A stretch of 64,000 nt of DNA from positions 9,217,726 through 9,281,725 of the forward strand of contig NC_087074.1 in the NCBI RefSeq assembly GCF_026151205.1, in the 5' to 3' direction. A program made the position numbers and the translations under genes. Shown here piece after piece: positions 1 to 10,464 of the stretch (the first letter of the stretch is position 1; every line of letters begins with the position of its first letter). Origin of the DNA: Bolinopsis microptera. Lineage: Eukaryota > Ctenophora > Tentaculata > Lobata > Bolinopsidae. A model generated the notes under the pieces. The model saw only the letters and a program-made list of their open reading frames with translations, was not told the origin of the DNA and ran no database searches.

Positions 1-205
1 GTGGTGTTAGTGAGTCTGGGGGTAGAAATATTACCTGTAATACGTATATCCCCAGAACTTGTACCACTTACCCATGCTTTTAGTATTTCTACAATAAGGT
101 CTACGACTTTTACACAGCATAATACCCCATGATGTCGTTTATTTTAAATTCTCTTTGCTGTATTGTATAATATGTACTATTTGTAAAAGTTTCAAATCAA
201 ATCAA
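1..205. repeat. Inverted copy of a ~200-bp repeat (left copy)
   Basis: This stretch is the reverse complement, with scattered differences, of 9915-10125. The outer end begins GTGGTGTTAGTGAGTCTGGG and the right copy ends with the complement CCCAGACTCACTAACACCAC. Both copies stop at the same inner boundary, a run of CAAAT/ATTTG repeats. The window starts at the outer end, so the left limit is unknown. It is either a dispersed MITE-like repeat present twice or the two ends of one large inverted-repeat unit. Confidence 0.8.
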
Positions 206-942
206 ATCAGCGGAATTATTAATCGGCGGAACCTTCCAAATTGAGGATTATTGAAGAAACGGTTCCAAAAGACTTGTTTTTCTTCTATAATCATAATTTG
301 ACAAAGATTATGTAACAGATACTAAGGTAGTTATATCCCGAATACCTTCTGCGATCATTGAACTTCCTATAGAGTCATATAATTAAGGCTTGTGTATTCC
401 TAGAAAATAGAACTTCCTATTTAGGCATATTTTACAATAACAGCTCCCGTTCTGATAACGTTGTTTGCTTTTATCTTTTTATCTAATTGTAGTTTTCTCG
501 ACTTTGTATACAGGTAACCAGGTTTTATGTACCGTCTGTCGTCTATATATTGTTTACATGAACTGTAGGATTTTATGGACAGATATCAAATATTATGTGA
601 TCTATCTGTCTATATTGATGGTATGTGACTGCTACTGCGGCACACGGACCATGAAATGGTAACGATGTTAAATTTATGACGTTTTGCAGGCATAACTTGA
701 TCTAGATCGTGGACTTTGTTTTGGAGTTGTTGTACGGACAAATTTAGTTAAGTTTGGTTCCAGCATTATTTGGTCAAAAAATTTCATTTTTGCTTTTTCT
801 GCTTGAACAATAATGATTTTAAACTTCATGTAACTGTACGCTCGTAAGTCGTGGAGATAAGAGGGAGATAGAGATAAATGGGTTTCCAAATTAGTATTTG
901 TCCCTAACTTGCACAATCTATGTAATCTAACTCCAGTAGATA
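206..942. other. Upstream region, no gene recognised
   Basis: AT-rich sequence between the left repeat and the first gene. Two short stretches around 361 and 410 share 'gaacttcctat'. No protein family is recognisable on either strand. The promoter of the following gene should lie in its right part, but no TATA or initiator can be assigned with confidence. Confidence 0.4.
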
Positions 943-3900
943 ATGTTAGTCTTAGTACTGCAATTACTGGTGACCACTGTAAAGAGTGACATGGTATGTG
1001 ACAGTGACGGTGTTAAATGTGTTAAAGACCCGGCTAATTGTGACTCCTCCGCTCCTACTGACTGTAATTATCTTCTCAAGTACAAGGCTGCCTCAGCAGA
1101 CACCACTAAGGTATGTAAAACATGTTGACATCAAATACACCTTCAAATGTTTTGAATAACTCAAACTCCCACTATACTAGCTTTATCCGAGTCTAATTAT
1201 ACAGTAAAACCACGAATTACCGAAAAACCCGATTCACTGCGGCCATTTCCTTCCCCCAAATGAGGTGTCAACGTACAGTACAATCAAAACCCCGATTTAC
1301 TGCAGCTGTCTCCTTCCCCCAAAACTCTGCGGTACATCAGGGTTTTACTGTAAACTGAATTTGAGTTTATCTTCAGATAGAGATATCAGGGAAACCCAGT
1401 AAGTTCAGCCTGACATCCTATCTAGAGAACATGTGGCTGGTATTTGGGTTTTCTCCCAGCAGTAGCGGAATGTCAGGTATAAATCTGTATGCTTGCCAGC
1501 TAGTCGGTGGCACTCAGTACGATGTCAGGAAGTTAAAAACTAATGGTTATAGTGGTGTAGACAAGTAAGTGATATTTCATTTCATTATTTAATTTCCAAC
1601 AATTCATCAAGTATAGTTTTTATCTTCGTTATTTTTTTCCGTGGTACTCACAACATTGAAAAGGTTTTATTTTGAAAGATTGATTTTTATTTGTTCTAAA
1701 TTGAGCTGTTCATGAACACACATCACCATTGCAAATATCCTTGGCAAAAATAACAATCCCAGCGCTGGATCGGCAATCGTTGCTAAAGGGGGAAGTGTGA
1801 GTGGAAGTAATCAGGACGACCTAATGTCATGTTCATACGAGATACTCAACTCAGAACTTCCTACTAGCAATCAATATCTCGTTAAAGCTATGGGTGATTA
1901 CTTTTACCATTTTTCAAAATACAGCTCAAAGCTGGCTTTTTCGTTATCATATTGCAGAGTATGTCAAGGCATATTCAAATTGAAAATTGCTGAAAAATAC
2001 AAGAAGTATTAGGAAAGTCCGATAAAATGCGTATCATTTGGTAAACCTGCCTGATCAGGTCCGATGGCTGGTGAAAACTCCATGTCAAAGCACAGAATGA
2101 CCCCAAAGAGAGGAACCCTGATGAAACTTCAGCAAGAGTTCATACCTCCCGTAGAATGTCCCGTGGTAAGATTTATTTTTAAATCATAAAATTATGAATT
2201 AGTATTTAATGAATATGTATTGGATATAATGAATAGCATAAGCTATATTTCTGATGAAATCGAATCAATGAAATCTTCAAAGAGCTGGTTTCTATTTATC
2301 ACGATATTTTCAGGGAGAAAAGGAAGTTAACAATGTTTGCCAGAAATGTCCAGCGGGAGACTATCAAGACCTGACAGGGCAAACTTCTTGCAAAACTTGT
2401 GACAGTGGTCATATCTCTGCTGAAGGATCTTCAAAGTGCACTGCCTGCAGCGTGGTAAATACCATAGTTCGAATTACCGTTTAAGAATGTCACAGTTACA
2501 GTAGAAGCTCAATTTGATGGTCTCTCTCTCTCTCTGTTTTGGTCAACGGTTTCTGGCCTCCTAGTGAAGAGGGAGGCCTTCTCGCCGTGCCCACAGAGTG
2601 TGACTCCTGCTAGCCACACTCCAGGACTCCCTAGAAGTATATACAAAAACATAGAATAATAGATATCAACGCAACAGACCTCTGGAGTCTCGAAGCTGTT
2701 ACTACCTTGCTCAGGGCAAACCCACTTCAGATGTTCTTCTTTGGCGGGCAGGCGAGGGACTTCCGAGCATGGTCCACACCTGAATATGTGTCACTATCTG
2801 GGATAGTCCTGTGTGGGTCTAGTGTATGATTGTTTATGAACCTTGGTGTATGTCCTAGATGCTTATCCAAATAGATCGTCTCTGTCAAACCTTGTTGACT
2901 GTTCCACGAATTTGATAATGTGGTCGAGTTTACTATTGATGAGTTCCTCAATTGTTAGGATGGGTTTACCAAATATCCTCATTCTAGTTGTCATCAGCTG
3001 GATGCATTCACATAGGAAGTGTTGTGATGTTTCTGCTTCCTGGGCAGTGTGAGAACTCACAGTCTTGTGTTTCGAAATTGGAGTTGTTTGCTACCGTCTG
3101 GAAGTATGCTAGTGGGCTGTGTCCTGATAGTAGCCATGTTAGCCATCTGATGTGAGTACCTGTGATGTTAATTTTCTTGTACCTGTTTTTGTTGAGGAAA
3201 AATGTTAGTGGGGTTTTTCCTTTATCACTGAGTGCCACCTGTTTATACTTCTTGATATGGAGATTGAAGAGGTAATCTTTTATTTGGGTGTTGATTATAG
3301 TTCTTTACCGTATACTCCTTCATGTCCTGGAACAAAGTTCTACTCGATGCGAAAACCTAGCGAGTTGAGTTGGTCTGAGATGTTCAGAACGAACCTGGAG
3401 TTAAAATTGGTGCTGTTAAGGGCTTTAAATGCAGCCTGGGAATCTGAGAGGAATTTATGATTGATTGAGATCCTAAGTTATCATTAGTCCAGAAACTTGC
3501 CATGTATAACGCAAATAGCGGGTACGATTTCCTCAATGAACCTGAAGAAGGAATATCTGTCCTGAATTGATACCATGTAACGTCGAGCTTAAAAATGAAT
3601 CAAAAGTTCGAGTAAATCGTTAAACGTTGTATGTCCTATTTGCATCCCCTAAGCATTGCATTGATGTTTATTCCTGGTCCGGTTAGCTTTGCGTCTCAGA
3701 AATAAAGAGGTCCACTATGCTTAAAGAGCTAAGCTGTCCACCAGGGTACTGTAGATCTAAGGGTTCCCCGTGTAATGGGGCAGGCTGTGATAAAGCATCT
3801 CTGCAGGATGTCCGAGATGAACTGATTCGAGTGTTGAGAACTTCCGCTGTAGAAACTGAATAGAACCAGTAAGGATGTCAGTCAAACTCTGCGGCTACTA

Positions 3901-5417
3901 GATGATTGTAGAGCGTCCAGTCACACTTCAATAAAGAGTGTGGCAAAGCTAACCCGGTCCCCTGAAAAGTGGTTATTGGAGGAAGAAGTTCCAGGAATTC
4001 TCGTTATCAGTGTGTTCTCGTAGTCAGAGTTGAAATCCCTAATTTTGTCTTATCACGAGCCTGTGTCTAGCGTGTGTCAGCCCTTACGCATTAGCTGTCT
4101 TAACTGAAAAGACCTGAAAAGTGGTTACTGGAGGGAGGAAGTGCCAAGACTACTCATTATCAGTGTGTCCTTGTAGTCAGGATGAGCGAATTGGAATCCC
4201 TAGCTCTGTGGTGGGTGACTTCGATGGGACCTGAAAGCTGAAAGAGAATTTCCTGGCGATTTAATAGCTCTTAGAGCTAGGTATCTGTGTCTAACGTATC
4301 GTCATTTGTGTGTGTACTATCTTGTAACCTGATATCTGAAAGAGAAATTTCCTGGTGCTTGGTAGCTGTTATTGTTGACTTCCTGGTTCCCATGGGAACT
4401 TTGAGTTGGCAAGTCCCAACCTTAGTACTCAACAAGAGAGCACACCACCCGTTAGTGCCAACCAGGCCACACCACGTGGAGGTTCGGAGAGGATTTCGTG
4501 ACCCACAAATTTGATGGTATTCAAATAATGGTTTAATTTTAAAATACTTTTCAAATTTTACAGATTACATATACAGCAATGAACTTTTTTTTAAATGAAT
4601 AAACGTACTGATAATGTAACATCTGTAAAATTTGATGGTGCATCATCAGTTCGTTGAATCTCCGAAGGACTCATTTTTATTAATCATAATATCTTCAGGG
4701 AGAAAAGGAAGTTAACAATGATTGCCAGAAATGTCCAGCGGGAGACTATCAAGACCTGACAGGGCAAACTTCTTGCAAAACTTGTGAAGAGAACCAATTC
4801 TCAGCAGAAGGTGGCTATCTATTTAAATTTTATGTATTTTAAATGGTTATATGTTATACTTTTTCAATTCAAGAATACAACATACTTTATGTGTGCCGGT
4901 ATACGCTTACAATCTATAATATTCTACTGTCAGCTGGGCAGACGCAGTGTGAGAAGTGTCCAGATAACACATTTTCTGAAGAAAAGGCTGATCAGTGCGT
5001 GGATTGTCCAACAGAAACTGAAACTAGTATCAGGGACAGTATGGAAAACAGGAACTTCGGGGAACTCCTTATTCAAAAATGCATAGGTATTTACCTTTTA
5101 TAATATTTATACTTTTAATTTGGTTCCTGCTATTTGAAATAAGTTGATTTTCCTCTGAAAATCTTCTTCCTGTAAATACAGTCGCCAGAGTTATATTCTA
5201 GATCAGCAATTTTACAGGAAACCGATTTCAAGCCACTCCTTTAATACACTTCTTTTGTACTATCATATTTATCTCTTGCGCAGACGATAACGAAGAAAGT
5301 AATGAAGGAGAAGGGGAGAAGAAGACGGACATGATTGTCGAGACTGTTACAATAGAAGTGCATCTAGAGATATTGCGACCTGGTTATTTATATTATCACT
5401 CTTTCCAGTTTGGATGA
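943..5417 (+). CDS. Secreted DOMON-like protein with ephrin-receptor-like cysteine repeats, 8 exons
   Basis: Spliced model: 943-1110, 1377-1564, 1763-1893, 2059-2165, 2314-2454, 4699-4810, 4934-5086 and 5284-5417. All junctions agree in phase, giving 377 residues. The first ~15 residues are a signal peptide (MLVLVLQLLVTTVKS). Residues ~35-195 resemble a DOMON/DoH fold as in ferric-reductase-like proteins: a 'WLVFGFSPSSSGM' strand, later 'SCSYEI', and 'SKHRMTP' near its end. Residues ~199-320 hold CxxC-type repeats ('CQKCPAGDYQD', 'CEKCPDNTFSEEKADQC') of the ephrin-receptor-like/TNFR-like kind. An acidic, lysine-rich tail follows, with no clear membrane helix. Exons 5 and 6 are near-identical duplicates. 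The donor of exon 3 (gtgatt) is the weakest site. Family knowledge suggests an extracellular binding protein; the ligand is unknown. Confidence 0.75.
2303..2399 (+). repeat. Exon 5 of the DOMON gene, duplicated at 4688-4785
   Basis: About 90 bases, from the end of the preceding intron through 'AAAACTTGTGA', recur at 4688-4785 with only one or two differences in the coding part (GTT versus GAT after AAC AAT; Val versus Asp). Both copies keep a working acceptor (TTTTCAG or TCTTCAG) and start in phase 0, so both can be spliced in frame. The two copies diverge abruptly afterwards: the first continues into a second CxxC unit and the second splices sooner. Confidence 0.85.
2510..3480 (-). mobile_element. 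LINE 3' remnant with RNase H domain, inside intron 5
   Basis: Reading the minus strand in several interrupted frames gives a decayed RNase H and C-terminal region of a non-LTR retrotransposon. Positions ~3465-3340 read SDSQAAFKALNS, then 'LNISDQLNSLGFRIE', a stop, and a 'VPGHEGVYG' stretch, which matches the RNase HI 'WVPGHxGxxGN' region. Positions ~3160-2870 read 'GHSPLAYFQTV' and then 'EAETSQHFLCECIQL', the HxxxC-type tail seen after RNase H in LINEs. Stops and frame changes make it a dead copy. It separates the duplicated exons 5 and 6 of the host gene. Confidence 0.75.
3958..4212. repeat. Direct repeat, two copies of ~95 bp
   Basis: The stretch starting 'cctgaaaagtggttattgga' at ~3961 recurs from ~4112 as 'cctgaaaagtggttactgga'. 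Both copies continue through 'atcagtgtgt' and 'gaatccct'. They are diverged by small indels. The surrounding intron (3480-4680) has no recognisable coding sequence. Confidence 0.6.
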
Positions 5418-5961
5418 ATTAAATAATGACACCTATTATAAGATGATTATTCATTTTTAGATAATAACTGATTATTAGTTATTACTACCGCCTATAATTA
5501 ATTTCCGTCAAAGCAACTAGTACGGCCGATGAATGGTTGCATCATGAGGGAAATTGAAGTTGTTCGTTTCATTTCGGATTGGAACCGTTATTGTTGAAAC
5601 TTCAAACTGTGCAATGACACCAAAGGTTGCCACTTTCCATGTAAAAAACTGTACTGAATGACCATCACGTGACCCGGTGTATAAGTGCAGCAGTTATTGC
5701 TGACGTTATGTCATGATAAACTGTATTCTAGTATTTTAGTATTATCGTTCATGTGTGACCTTCAATGATCTATTTGACATATTATCATCTATACGAGTGA
5801 TTCAATGCTATTTACAGATTTCAAATATAATTTGAATTTAAAGATTTTGATTTTTGTGTTTTGTAGTGTAGGAAGCATAATATCACAAAAAGAACACAAA
5901 CTATAGAATATAAGAAAGTGTTAATCTGTGACCATTAGTGACCAGATTTCCTCAAACGTAC
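5418..5961. other. Gap between converging genes, nothing recognised
   Basis: AT-rich sequence between the stop of the plus-strand DOMON gene and the last exon of the minus-strand TBC1D31-like fragment. No further WD40 or TBC exon could be found here, which is why the neighbouring gene looks cut short. Confidence 0.5.
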
Positions 5962-7040
5962 CTCCTTGAGACCAGCGACACTGGCTCCCGACAGCATTCG
6001 TTTTCTGTGAAAGTTTGGAGGTCCCACAAAGCTCCTGTTTCTGATGAGCAAGTGAGAATGTATCTGCCACCCTCGTGGTGTTTTAGGGAAGTAACAACAG
6101 TTTTCTGGAGACTCAAATCTCCAACAACCTCGTGTGAACCTGATTTAATAAATTAAAATAAAAACATTTGTTGTATGATTAAAAAAGTAGAGACACATTC
6201 ATAGATATCCATTCGACCAATATTTTTCATTGCTAACACTAATGTGTTAGTTTCAGCAAATTTTCGGCACCAAAGTTGTAACTCACCAGAGTCAATCACT
6301 TTAACAGAGCAGTCAGCATAGGCAACAACAACGAAGTTCAGAGTTGGAAAGTCTATAGCAGTACAGTACTTTGTTCCTTTATGTAGCAACGTGTACCTGT
6401 TCAAAATGTTCTGATAACAATATGATGTTATGTTTGATATAATGTGTGTGTAACTTCTCATGCTCAGTATTAGAAATATTTGCTGGAAATCATATAACCT
6501 AAACAATAACTATGACAGTTATATTATATCAGATTGAATAATTTAGAATGACACTAAAACGAATTGGCACTTCTCAAAAAACAACAATGTCTCATAAATA
6601 AATTGAGCAAGCAATGATACTTAATTATTAAATTAACCTGTTTTTGTGAAGATCCAGAATGTACAAGTGACCAAGTTGGTCTGCGATCACAATCTGCTCA
6701 CCACAAGGACTGAAGGAGCACTTCACAAATTTGCCCTGTCTGTCACTGACTGCCATGTTACAAACTTCGATAAAACAACTGAAAATTTGCTATTCTTACA
6801 TCAAATCTCAACCAATGGAAATTGTAAATTATTGGATCAATTGGATAACCCTTGACAGGCTAAACCCATTGCATTATAACCTAGCAATTGCATATGCATA
6901 TGCAACCTCTTAGTTTTGTATTGAGATAGGATTATAAATACTGGTAATTACTCAAATACTTACCCATGCTTATCTGGATTTGGTTTTCGTGTCCAAAGGT
7001 TACCAGAAATCTTCCCTTTGCCAACTTTTACTTTTTGCAT
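5962..7040 (-). CDS. TBC1D31: TBC1D31-like 5' fragment: WD40 exons only
   Basis: Four phase-consistent exons: 7040-6964 (start ATG), 6778-6638, 6396-6287 and 6139-5962, coding about 168 residues. The start reads MQKVKVGKGKISGNLWTRKP, matching the conserved 'GKIWxRKPxP' opening of TBC1D31. WD40-type blades follow: 'VKCSFSPCGEQIVIADQLG', 'LYILDLHKNR', 'VVVAYADCSVKVID' and 'GRYILTCSSETGALWDL'. TBC1D31 is a centriolar-satellite/ciliary scaffold of ~1000 residues. Here the reading stops after roughly the first 170, because the next gene (opposite strand) ends only 545 bases away. Translation through the last donor meets a stop within four codons. It is probably a partial gene duplicate. The exons themselves carry no disabling change, so expression of a short form is possible. 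Confidence 0.75.
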
Positions 7041-7202
7041 TATTTTTTCTGTCAAGTTTTTATAGTTTATTTGGGGTAGCTGGTGTTATTATCATTTTCT
7101 AGCAAAAAAGAAGTTATCACAAAAACAGTTTAATTAGTATCTTGAGAGAGTGATAAGTACTGAAAAATATAATAAATGTTTTCGCAAACTCATTGAAGAG
7201 GG

Positions 7203-7266
7203 AAGAGATCTCAAATTGTACAATTATAAATTGTACAATTATAAATTGTACAATTATAAATTGTAC
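7203..7266. repeat. 15-bp tandem repeat, about four copies
   Basis: The unit 'aaattgtacaattat' is repeated head to tail. Each unit contains the palindrome TTGTACAA. Confidence 0.85.
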
Positions 7267-8055
7267 AGTCAATTAAACAAAATCAAACAAAAATTTCGAT
7301 TAATTATTTGCCATTTATTTATATCAAAACGATTCCATTTGCATTTAGATTGCCATGATTTAGATTGTCACTTTTAAACTAATGTAGGTTGATGAGGCAG
7401 AGGGTGCAGGTGTGCGTGCTATGATTTTTAAATGTTTTAAAGAGAGGCTAGACCTAGATGGTCCATGAGAGGATAGCATGAGGATACTCTGCCTGCCTCT
7501 ATCTCTGGGGCATGGTAACCCTGAAAGCAGGATATTTTTTTCTGATGTGATTGAGTGTAGTGTTAAGATTTTGGATGATGGTAACGTGCTTGGTCCCAGT
7601 GTCATTTAAGGCGCAGTTTATATCTATACATAATATATAATATATATATAACTCTAAAACTCTGGTCACAAGAGCAACTGCCTAAACGTGCAGAAGTGAA
7701 AACGAATACATGAAATACTAGCAATTAAGCAATCCTTTAAATTTGCAATAAATAAATTCGTTCAATGTCATAAAATTCTTAAAACCACATATACGTGACC
7801 AGTAAATAATTTAATTGGTCTATAGACTACTGTATAAAATTCTCAATATAAACTTTTTTAACAATAATTAATTAATTAAAAACACACAACAACCTTTGGT
7901 GTGTAAGAATGATTAAACAACCTCTTTTTGACACAAAATATCTTTCATAATATTATGGTATATGCTATAATATTAAAACTGTTTAGTTGAGTTCAGGTAA
8001 CAGAATTTAACTGTAATAGCACCTCTGTTGTGTTATCCATAGTTGAGATATAGCC
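7267..8055. other. No gene recognised
   Basis: AT-rich sequence. Positions 7387-7460 can be read as 'VDEAEGAGVRAMIFKCFKER' before a stop, a possible decayed coding scrap of unknown origin. The rest shows nothing I can name. Confidence 0.35.
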
Positions 8056-8059
8056 ATAT

Positions 8060-8136
8060 TTTCGTCCGTTCTAACATTGAACCCGGCTCATGAAATATAT
8101 GCTTCGTCCGGTCTAACATTGAACCCGGCTCACTAA
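8060..8136. repeat. Short direct repeat pair
   Basis: 'ttcgtccgttctaacattga' followed by 'acccggctca' occurs at ~8061-8092 and again, with one base different, at ~8103-8134. Confidence 0.75.
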
Positions 8137-8164
8137 TCATAGGGGTGGTGTAGTATAAGAAAAC

Positions 8165-8565
8165 AACAATTTCAAGAAAGAAATTGGAATATGATAAACT
8201 TTTGACAGTTTTACCTTTATTCGAAGGAATTCTTCTGCATCCTTTGTTATTTCAAGTGCCAAATCAAAGGACTCGCGAAGTCTGCTCTATGATATCAACA
8301 TTGAATTCCCACCATAGCCGTGGTTTACGATGTTGTGGAAAGGGTGTCTTTCAAGAAGCTCACTCATTTTTTTCCTTTTATTTGCTTGTACATCAGGACA
8401 GTCGATAAGCAGGTGAAGTGAATTTTGCGCACCTCGCCTTCACAGAAAGCAGACTTCTTAATTTTGTGTATCTATTCAGGATAAATGTTCAATACATGCA
8501 TCGTGAGCCGGTTCACTCTTCAATAAAACTGTAAACAGGTGATACTCGTAATATATCTGTTCCAC
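8165..8565 (-). mobile_element. Second LINE 3' remnant
   Basis: On the minus strand, with frame changes, the sequence reads 'EPAHDACIEHLS', then 'KKSAFCEGEV', then 'CPDVQANKRKKMSELLERHP', followed by a stop. This is the post-RNase-H zinc-knuckle-like tail typical of non-LTR retrotransposons ('...C.CG......HLL..CP'). It is a dead fragment, unrelated at base level to the remnant at 2510-3480. Confidence 0.55.
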
Positions 8566-8574
8566 TCGGCGCGC

Positions 8575-8878
8575 GTCCTGGTCAGTGGCGTAACGTTGCC
8601 TGTTGGCGCCCCCCTGCCGAAAAAAGCGCCCCCCTGTTGGCGCCCCCTCCCCTTTTGGTGCCCCTCCCTAAAATTGAACAAATTAGGTGATTTTAAAGAA
8701 TACTCCGGTAAAATCTCTAAAAAGTGTGTATCTAGAGCAAAACTCGCAGTTTTGCTAGTACTTTAGTTAAGTTTTCGAAATTGTCCCACATTCAAACGAC
8801 GATTTGGCGCCCCCCTAAGACGGCGCCCCTCTGCACAGCGGGGTCAGCAGGGCCTCTCGTTACGCCACTGGTCCTGGT
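8575..8878. mobile_element. hAT-like MITE with perfect 8-bp target duplication
   Basis: The element occupies 8583-8870 (288 bp) and has 13-bp terminal inverted repeats CAGTGGCGTAACG / CGTTACGCCACTG. It is flanked by the 8-bp direct repeat GTCCTGGT (8575-8582 and 8871-8878). The interior is rich in 'ggcgccccc' motifs and has no coding capacity. An 8-bp duplication and CAGTGGCG ends are typical of the hAT superfamily. The target is a repeat whose uninterrupted version is at ~12301-12338, so the empty site is visible. Confidence 0.9.
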
Positions 8879-9370
8879 AGGTTGTAAACCTACAATAAAA
8901 CTGTAGTCCCTACCAAATTTACTGCCACAGGAAGATCAATCCATGAAATTCTCTCTATCAATGTACAATACACAGCCTATTTCCCACTCATGTATATACA
9001 GCCTACAGGGTGGGCCAAAAGTCAGTGGACATACGTTGGCCTTAATAGTTCAGTCACTGAGTGCCCAATTGAAATAATTTTTTCTGGTATGACTTACTAC
9101 CACCACTGGTTCGGGGACTTTGTCAAATCGAAAAATATTGCAGTTAATTTTTTTCAAATGAAGGTTAATTTTTTTCAAATGAAGGTTCATTTTCGCTTTC
9201 ATTTGATAGTTTGGATAGTCGGATTGAGCTAAATTTTTGTTGAATTGTGTTTGGCCATTCGAATTACGTTTGTCCTAAAAAAAATTAGAACTTTAGCTTT
9301 TCAGATGACAGAGATATGAAGCAGAACGAGTTTAATCATTACATGTGATCAGGTGATTGGTTTACCTAAT
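8879..9370. other. No gene recognised
   Basis: The sequence contains a short duplicated stretch 'aatttttttcaaatgaaggtt' at about 9147-9187. Nothing coding is supported. Confidence 0.4.
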
Positions 9371-9372
9371 CA

Positions 9373-9775
9373 TTGTAGCGCGATGCACTACTGGGTCGCG
9401 CGCGCATCAAATAATGCTTCTCGCAACCACGGTAGATCGGCGAGATGCACCACTGTGCCTCACCGAGCTGCGAAGGATTGACATCGTGAATCAAACCTAA
9501 TCACAAATCACGTGATTAGTTGACCCCGTTAACCACATCATTAAACATTATGGGAGTTGTTAAGGGTGCCCAATTAAGTTGACCATCGTTATTGGTTTGG
9601 TCCGGCGCGCGCTACTTCGTAGAAAGCGGCGCGAGAAGAAAGCGGCGCGCGCTACTTCGAAGAAATTTAGACGAGTTACGTCTTAATTGACGATGTCAAT
9701 TCATGGCAGCTCGGCGCGGCACAGTAGCGCATCTCGCCGATCTAGCCAGCACAGTAACGCATCGCGCTACAAAGT
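9373..9775. repeat. Fold-back repeat with ~110-bp inverted arms
   Basis: The left arm ~9375-9490 begins TTGTAGCGCGATGC and continues through 'gatcggcgagatgc'. The right arm ~9685-9772 is its imperfect reverse complement and ends 'gcatcgcgctacaa'. Further copies of the same family are at 12185-12422 and 12573-12690. There is no coding content; it is probably a non-autonomous DNA transposon. Confidence 0.75.
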
Positions 9776-9914
9776 AACGTACGTCAAACAATTATGGGGT
9801 CGTGTCACGGTGTCACATATTGGATGTACTTTAAGTAAAAATATCGTGCGCGCCTAAATTTAAAATTTTGAACGAGTTTTACTATAATTTGAGTTTTTGA
9901 TACATGACGATAAT

Positions 9915-10125
9915 AATGATTTGATTTGAAACTTTTACAAATAGTACATTATACAATACAGCAAAGAGAATTAAAAATATACGACATTATTATCATGAGG
10001 CATTTGTAGGGTAAAAGTTGTAGTCCATATTGTATAAATACTAAAAGCATGGTTAAGTGGTACAAGTTCTGGGGGTATACGTATTACAAGTAATAGTTCT
10101 ACTCCCAGACTCACTAACACCACCT
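9915..10125. repeat. Inverted copy of the window-start repeat (right copy)
   Basis: Reverse complement of 1-205, with several substitutions and small indels. Shared landmarks are the inner 'gatttgatttgaaactttta', the middle 'caaagagaatta', and the outer 'cccagactcactaacaccac'. Confidence 0.85.
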
Positions 10126-10464
10126 CCATCTAAACACACAAAATGTATCTAAAACACGCAAATTTAGAATTATCAAAATAAATACATAATGTATCCATGA
10201 CCTGACTCATAATGCGCCAAAAATTGCGCGCGTATCATCACACAGCAATTAAAAGCAGGATTACAGTCGGATATAAAGTTCGCGTAATCCAGTTAAGTAT
10301 ATTAACTGTGGACTGCACCAGGGTCAAATCATGGTGACAGAACGTAAATGTTATTTAATATTATTTAATAGATTTCTTTTTATATTATAGTTGTTATATT
10401 CAGTATCGTGACCGATCTATCAGTGGCGGGGGCCCACATATAAATATCATTTGCACTCATTAAC

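Noticed and set aside
4784-5103. Single-exon plus-strand proteins of 86-100 residues
   Set aside because: They read through an intron between exons 6 and 7 of the DOMON gene.
6153-6506. One continuous 117-residue minus-strand protein
   Set aside because: Only the central part (6287-6396) is coding, as a WD40 exon of the TBC1D31-like gene; the rest is intron.
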